From contig NZ_JPIN01000013.1 in assembly GCF_000753735.1 (NCBI RefSeq), positions 88,886-152,885 of the forward strand: a stretch of DNA of 64,000 nt, in the 5' to 3' direction. The notes below the pieces were generated by a model. The model had not been told where the DNA came from and did no database searches. It was given only the letters and a program-made list of their open reading frames with translations. This stretch comes from Pseudidiomarina atlantica. GTDB taxonomy: Bacteria; Pseudomonadota; Gammaproteobacteria; Enterobacterales; Alteromonadaceae. The position numbers were made by a program, and so were the translations under genes. This document shows, piece by piece, positions 57,289-64,000 of this stretch; the first letter of the stretch is position 1, and every line of letters starts with the position of its first letter.

Positions 57289-58584
57289 TTGTTTGATAGG
57301 TTTGAAAGTGGTGAACAGGCTATCCTGGTGCACGTTGACTTCCCCGCCGAAATTGATCGGGAAGACCTCTCTGAATTGAAACTTTTGGTCACTTCCGCTG
57401 GTGTCGAAACGCTTGCGGTAGTGACTGCTGCGCGTTCTACGCCAAGCTCGCGGTATTTCGTCGGGAGCGGCAAAGCAGAAGAAATAGCTGACGCCGTTAA
57501 GCTGCATGGTGCGAATATTGTTATCTTTAATCACAGCTTGTCGCCGACACAAGAGCGCAACCTCGAAAAATTATGTCAATGCCGGGTGCTTGACCGCACG
57601 GGTTTGATCCTCGATATTTTCGCGCAGCGCGCTCGAACCCATGAAGGTAAGCTGCAAGTTGAGCTGGCGCAGTTGCGGCATATCTCGACGCGCTTGGTGC
57701 GAGGCTGGACCCACTTGGAGCGGCAAAAAGGTGGTATCGGTTTACGTGGTCCGGGGGAAACTCAGCTAGAAACAGACCGACGTTTAATCCGCGGGCGCAT
57801 TAAAAATATTCTTGGCCGCCTCGACAAAGTTCAGAAGCAGCGTCAACAAGGGCGGCGCGCAAGACAGCGCGCAGAAGTTCCCACTGTTTCGCTAGTTGGC
57901 TATACCAACGCCGGTAAGTCGACATTGTTTAATCGTGTCACCGAGTCAGAGGTTTATGCGGCCGACCAACTGTTTGCCACACTCGATCCAACGCTGCGGA
58001 AGCTGGAACTGCCAGACGTGGGCGCCGTCATTCTTGCGGATACCGTTGGTTTCATCCGGCATCTACCGCACGAGTTAGTTGCCGCGTTCAAAGCAACCTT
58101 GCAAGAAACCCAAGATGCAGACTTGCTGTTACATGTGATTGACATTAGTGATGACCGCCAGAAAGAAAACGTTGAGCAAGTCGAAGCGGTGTTAGAAGAA
58201 ATTGGCGCCGATGAAGTACCACAATTATTAATTTGTAACAAAATCGATAAACTAGATGATGGTGTTGCACGTATAGATTATGACGACCAACAACGTCCGA
58301 TTCGGGTTTGGTTATCGGCTCAATCAGGTGCAGGGCTTGAGCTATTGAGACAGGCGTTAGTAGAGCGCTTACGCCCAGACATGGTTGATGTTTCGTTACG
58401 AATTCCACCCTCAATGGGTAAACTGCGTGGTAAGCTGTATGCACTAAACAGCGTAACCGACGAAGCCGTCAACGAAGATGGCGCGTTATCCTTACATGTC
58501 AGGATGTCGAGTGTCGATTGGCGACGCTTGTGTAAACAAGTCGCCGATGAGTATGGCGATAGCTTGCAAGGCTTTGTAGAATAG
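57289..58584 (+). CDS. hflX: Ribosome-associated GTPase HflX
   Basis: HflX binds the 50S subunit and splits stalled or heat-damaged ribosomes. The 431-residue protein has the Hflx N-terminal domain (GEQAILVHVDFP), the GTPase motifs GYTNAGKSTLFNRV, DTVGFIRHLPHELV and NKID, and the family's GPGETQLETDRRL. The start is a TTG with AAGGAG about 11 nt upstream; no ATG or GTG in frame explains the conserved MFDRFESGEQA opening better. It follows hfq by 29 bp. Confidence 0.95.
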   Translation: MFDRFESGEQAILVHVDFPAEIDREDLSELKLLVTSAGVETLAVVTAARSTPSSRYFVGSGKAEEIADAVKLHGANIVIFNHSLSPTQERNLEKLCQCRVLDRTGLILDIFAQRARTHEGKLQVELAQLRHISTRLVRGWTHLERQKGGIGLRGPGETQLETDRRLIRGRIKNILGRLDKVQKQRQQGRRARQRAEVPTVSLVGYTNAGKSTLFNRVTESEVYAADQLFATLDPTLRKLELPDVGAVILADTVGFIRHLPHELVAAFKATLQETQDADLLLHVIDISDDRQKENVEQVEAVLEEIGADEVPQLLICNKIDKLDDGVARIDYDDQQRPIRVWLSAQSGAGLELLRQALVERLRPDMVDVSLRIPPSMGKLRGKLYALNSVTDEAVNEDGALSLHVRMSSVDWRRLCKQVADEYGDSLQGFVE

Positions 58585-58637
58585 ACAGCAATTTGTCACA
58601 CTAAGCATTATTAATTTATCCAAACTTGGAGTAGTCA

Positions 58638-59822
58638 ATGGCCTGGAATCAACCGGGAAACGGCAACAATAACGACCGTGATCCATGGAAAAATCAAGGT
58701 GGCCGCGATCAGGGTCCCCCTGATCTCGATGAAGCTGTGCGCAATCTCATGCGCAAATTAGGTTTCGGCGGCTCTGGCAAAAAAGGCAACAACAACAGTG
58801 GCGGCAGTAGCGGCGGCTTTTCGATGAAAGGTGTCGGTATCATCGCAGTGTTGCTGGTTGTGGTTTGGTTCATTGCCGGTTTTTACACGGTTAAAGAAGC
58901 TGAGCGTGGCGTAGTGTTGCGCTTCGGTAACTTTAATACTTTGGTCGAGTCAGGCCTGCACTGGCGTCCGATTTTTATCGATACTGTCGAAACAGTCGAT
59001 GTGAGCAACGTACGACAGTTCCAGTCTGAAGGCTTCATGTTGACGCAAGACGAGAACGTGGTGCATGTTGAGCTCGATGTGCAGTATCGCATCATCAACC
59101 CGCGTGATTATCTGTACGCAGTAGAAAACGCGGACAGTAGTTTGGCACAAGCCACCGACAGCGCTTTGCGTTATGTCGTGGGCCACACCACCATGGACGA
59201 AGTGCTAACGGTAGGTCGTGAGAACGTCCGTGCTGACACGCTTGAATTGTTAGAGAACATCATTGCTCCTTACCAATTGGGGATTCAAATTGTCGACATT
59301 AACTTGTTGCCAGCACGTCCACCAGAAGCGGTAAAAGACGCATTCGATGACGCTATTGCTGCGCAGGAAGATGAACAGCGCTTTATTCGTGAAGCTGAAG
59401 CCTATGCGCGTGAGCGTGAGCCAACGGCTCGTGGTCAAGTACGCCGTATTCTGCAAGAAGCGCAAGCTTATCGCGAAGAGCAAATCTTGAAAGCACAGGG
59501 TGAGGTAGCTCGTTTCAATGAGTTGTTGCCACAGTATCAAGCGGCACCAGGCGTGACGCGTGAGCGACTTTATTTAGAGACGCTCGAAGAAATTTACGCC
59601 AACACCGCCAAGGTGATGGTCGACGTAGAAGGCAGCAACAACATGATGTATCTGCCACTCGATAAGATTCTTGAGAATCAGCGTCGTAGCAGTACAACGC
59701 AGCAAACACCTGCAGAGCGAGATGCGAGTCGTTCACTTGGTACATCGACCGATTCATCATCACGCACTAACACGACCAGTTCGAGCGGCCGCACCAGCGA
59801 CCGCAGCGGAGGCCGGGGGTAA
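58638..59822 (+). CDS. hflK: FtsH protease modulator HflK
   Basis: HflK and HflC form a large cage around FtsH and limit access of membrane substrates. The 394-residue protein has a Gly/Asn-rich cytoplasmic N-terminus (1-60), one helix (about 70-88) and a periplasmic SPFH/prohibitin domain (VKEAERGVVLRFGNFNTLVE onward). A Ser/Thr/Arg-rich tail (about 355-394) is poorly ordered. It is followed by hflC after 3 bp. Confidence 0.96.
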   Translation: MAWNQPGNGNNNDRDPWKNQGGRDQGPPDLDEAVRNLMRKLGFGGSGKKGNNNSGGSSGGFSMKGVGIIAVLLVVVWFIAGFYTVKEAERGVVLRFGNFNTLVESGLHWRPIFIDTVETVDVSNVRQFQSEGFMLTQDENVVHVELDVQYRIINPRDYLYAVENADSSLAQATDSALRYVVGHTTMDEVLTVGRENVRADTLELLENIIAPYQLGIQIVDINLLPARPPEAVKDAFDDAIAAQEDEQRFIREAEAYAREREPTARGQVRRILQEAQAYREEQILKAQGEVARFNELLPQYQAAPGVTRERLYLETLEEIYANTAKVMVDVEGSNNMMYLPLDKILENQRRSSTTQQTPAERDASRSLGTSTDSSSRTNTTSSSGRTSDRSGGRG

Positions 59823-59825
59823 ATC

Positions 59826-60710
59826 ATGAAAAATTTAATCGTTGTCTTAGTGATTATCGCTGCGCTTCTTGGCCTGTCTTCATTGTTTGTAGTGCAAGAA
59901 GGCGAGCGCGCAATCGTCATTCAGTTTGGTAAGGTTCAGCGTAACGCTGATACCGGAATGCCAACTGTCTACGAGCCAGGTCTACACTTCAAATTACCTT
60001 TCATTGAGCAAGTGAAGCGCCTTGATGCGCGGATCAAGACCCTCGATGGTGATGCGGACCGTTTCGTCACCAGCGAGAAAAAAGACCTTATCGTTGATAC
60101 TTATGTGAAGTGGCGTATCTCTGACTTCGCAAATTACTATTTATCGACCAATGGTGGCAACCAAGCTCAAGCGGAAGGTTTGTTAACGCGTCGAGTTAAC
60201 AGTGGCTTACGAGCGGAGTTTGGTAGCCGTACCATCAAAGAAATCGTCTCGGGCGAGCGCGATGACTTAATGCGCCAAGCGTTAATTCGTGGTGCTGATA
60301 GTGCGCAGGAACTCGGTATCGAAGTACTAGATGTGCGCGTAAAGCAGATCAACTTGCCAACTGAAGTGAGCCAGTCGATTTTCCAGCGGATGCGCGCCGA
60401 GCGTGAAGCAGTTGCCCGTGAGCACCGCTCAGAAGGTCGTGAGCAAGCCGAATTTATTCGTGCTGACGTCGATGCACGCATTACGGTTATGCTTGCCGAT
60501 GCCGAACGACAGTCTCGTGAAATTCGTGGTCAAGGTAACGCGGAAGCTGCAGGTATTTACGCCGAGGCGTATACCAAGGATCCAGAGTTCTTCGCGTTCT
60601 TACGTAGCATGCAGGCGTATCAACGCAGCTTCGAGAATGGCAATGATGTGCTAGTGCTCGAGCCCGACAGTGACTTCTTTAAATATTTGAAGAGTCAAAC
60701 AGCAAACTAA
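59826..60710 (+). CDS. hflC: FtsH protease modulator HflC
   Basis: The partner of HflK. The 294-residue protein has an N-terminal signal anchor (3-22) and an SPFH domain (VVQEGERAIVIQFGKVQ onward) with the family's conserved C-terminal helices (AERQSREIRGQGNAEAAGIY). It closes the nnr-to-hflC block; a strong terminator follows directly. In E. coli yjeT (DUF2065) comes next; it is not here. Confidence 0.97.
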   Translation: MKNLIVVLVIIAALLGLSSLFVVQEGERAIVIQFGKVQRNADTGMPTVYEPGLHFKLPFIEQVKRLDARIKTLDGDADRFVTSEKKDLIVDTYVKWRISDFANYYLSTNGGNQAQAEGLLTRRVNSGLRAEFGSRTIKEIVSGERDDLMRQALIRGADSAQELGIEVLDVRVKQINLPTEVSQSIFQRMRAEREAVAREHRSEGREQAEFIRADVDARITVMLADAERQSREIRGQGNAEAAGIYAEAYTKDPEFFAFLRSMQAYQRSFENGNDVLVLEPDSDFFKYLKSQTAN

Positions 60711-60714
60711 AATC

Positions 60715-60740
60715 AAAAGCCGGCGCCCGCCGGCTTTTTT
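60715..60740 (+). terminator. Rho-independent terminator after hflC
   Basis: GCCGGC / GCCGGC (60719-60724 and 60729-60734) with a GCCC loop is extended by AAA/TTT pairs and followed by TTTTTT. A clear intrinsic terminator that ends the hfq-hflXKC transcript. Confidence 0.94.
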
Positions 60741-60745
60741 CTGGA

Positions 60746-60830
60746 ACTACCGTGATTCGTTATTCGTTAATCGTGAGGGTGAGGCAGTGGTGCACTCCAC
60801 TAACGATTAACGAATCACGATTAACGTAGT
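60746..60830. repeat. Long imperfect inverted repeat built of 7-bp units
   Basis: The left arm (60746-60774) contains three tandem heptads on the plus strand: GATTCGT, TATTCGT, TAATCGT (60754-60774). The right arm (60803-60830) contains three on the minus strand: TAATCGT, GATTCGT, TAATCGT. The two arms can pair over about 25 of 28 positions, with a 28-nt loop (60775-60802). It lies between the hflC terminator and the next gene's ribosome binding site, so a transcript of the PLP gene that starts upstream would carry a long hairpin in its leader. It encodes nothing. Confidence 0.85.
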
Positions 60831-60842
60831 TTGGGAGTGGGT

Positions 60843-63387
<2,545 letters not shown>

Positions 63388-63427
63388 CCAATCAGTTCAC
63401 GAAACTTAAAAAAAATGGCATTAACTA

Positions 63428-63456
63428 TTGCATCATCAAAATCGATACAATAGAAT
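63428..63456 (+). promoter_or_regulatory. Promoter of the tRNA-tuf operon with G+C-rich discriminator
   Basis: TTGCAT (63428-63433) and TAGAAT (63451-63456) are 17 bp apart. The following discriminator GCGCTCC is G+C-rich, the feature that makes stable-RNA promoters sensitive to ppGpp. The first tRNA begins about 20 bp later. Confidence 0.7.
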
Positions 63457-63476
63457 GCGCTCCACCTAACCGGGGT

Positions 63477-63552
<76 letters not shown>

Positions 63553-63569
63553 TTTTAAAATCTGGTTTT

Positions 63570-63654
63570 GGAGGGGTTCCCGAGCGGTCAAAGGGATCAG
63601 ACTGTAAATCTGACGGCTCAGCCTTCGCAGGTTCGAATCCTGCCCCCTCCACCA
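63570..63654 (+). tRNA. tRNA-Tyr (anticodon GTA)
   Basis: An 85-nt class II tRNA with acceptor stem GGAGGGG / CCCCTCC, a long variable arm and encoded CCA. Anticodon GTA lies in ACTGTAAAT. Its queuosine-type wobble position is a substrate of QueG encoded in this window. Confidence 0.98.
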
Positions 63655-63720
63655 CTTTTTAGCATTATCATGCGAATGCGGTGAGTCCAGAATGGTTTGA
63701 GGTGGCCCGATTCAAGGCAT

Positions 63721-63795
<75 letters not shown>

Positions 63796-63808
63796 ATAAT
63801 CTGTAAGT

Positions 63809-63884
63809 GCTGATATAGCTCAGTTGGTAGAGCGCACCCTTGGTAAGGGTGAGGTCGGCGGTTCAAATCCGCCTATCAGCACCA
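63809..63884 (+). tRNA. tRNA-Thr (anticodon GGT)
   Basis: A 76-nt cloverleaf with acceptor stem GCTGATA / TATCAGC and encoded CCA. The anticodon loop has GGT within CTTGGTAAG. Last tRNA before tuf. Confidence 0.98.
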
Positions 63885-63974
63885 TTTCACGGCCCCTCTT
63901 GCAGTTAAAACTTTCGGTTAAGTCATTGATAATTTGGTGTTGAACCACCGTATGTTGTCCAAAGAGAGGCTGTC

Positions 63975-64000
63975 ATGTCAAAAGAAAAATTTGAACGTTC
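63975..64000 (+). CDS. tuf: Elongation factor Tu, first codons only (cut by the window edge)
   Basis: The reading frame starts MSKEKFER, the standard N-terminus of EF-Tu, 90 bp after the last tRNA; AGAGAGGC precedes the ATG. The tRNA-tuf arrangement matches the tufB operon. Only 26 bases are in the window, so the call rests on these residues and on context. Confidence 0.9.

Noticed and set aside
60746..60830. Heptad array considered as a CRISPR or tRNA-like element
   Set aside because: The units are 7 bp, directly adjacent and without unique spacers of constant length, and no cas genes are near; no cloverleaf can be drawn.

Overview
This is an ordinary, densely coding chromosomal window from a gammaproteobacterium. 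Gene order, protein sequences and the absence of enteric-only genes point to the Alteromonadales, probably Idiomarina/Pseudidiomarina; that genus-level guess is inference. I see no prophage, insertion sequence, integron, CRISPR array or plasmid gene. Most genes are housekeeping genes in recognisable conserved blocks.

Layout. (1) 1-5.6 kb: a secreted M14 carboxypeptidase cut by the window edge, nfuA behind an IscR-like operator, a DUF4397 lipoprotein, a DinF-type MATE transporter and a polysaccharide deacetylase. (2) 5.6-13.9 kb, minus strand: a complete heme-copper oxidase cassette. It runs coxB (with a fused cytochrome c domain), coxA, ctaG, coxC, then SURF1, a small CxxxC protein, ctaA, cyoE and a SCO protein, so it carries structural subunits, copper delivery and heme A synthesis. 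A DUF2909 gene sits inside it on the opposite strand. (3) 14.2-25.2 kb: lexA-sulA under two LexA boxes, plsB, kbl-tdh, glpE-glpG-ubiC-ubiA, coaD and pckA. (4) 25.3-36.6 kb: a NatAB-like ABC exporter, a membrane diguanylate cyclase, an S9 peptidase, an SLC13-type permease, fabR divergent from a fatty-acid desaturase with a FabR box between them, and tex. (5) 36.6-46.4 kb: greB, an RsbQ-like hydrolase coupled to a PAS-GGDEF protein, ompR-envZ, sthA, nudE-cysQ and yheS-yheU/yheV. (6) 46.4-50.8 kb: a MAPEG protein, a MgtC/DUF4010 membrane protein, an M14-like hydrolase, DUF1415 and queG. (7) 50.9-63.4 kb: the classical nnr-tsaE-ami-mutL-miaA-hfq-hflX-hflK-hflC ... purA block, with a kynureninase-like PLP enzyme between hflC and purA. 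(8) 63.4-64 kb: tRNA-Thr, Tyr, Gly, Thr and the first codons of tuf, behind a stringent-type promoter.

The points most worth a second look are these. The RsbQ-like protein keeps the catalytic Ser96 and Asp219 but has Gln where the family has catalytic His247, and it is translationally coupled to a diguanylate cyclase instead of a phosphatase. A long inverted pair of heptameric repeats lies in the leader of the PLP-enzyme gene. The oxidase cassette carries a second, unnamed CxxxC assembly-like protein. Three operators (IscR, LexA, FabR) are readable next to their expected targets. Convergent gene pairs repeatedly overlap at their 3' ends, and in one case a terminator lies inside the opposing coding sequence.
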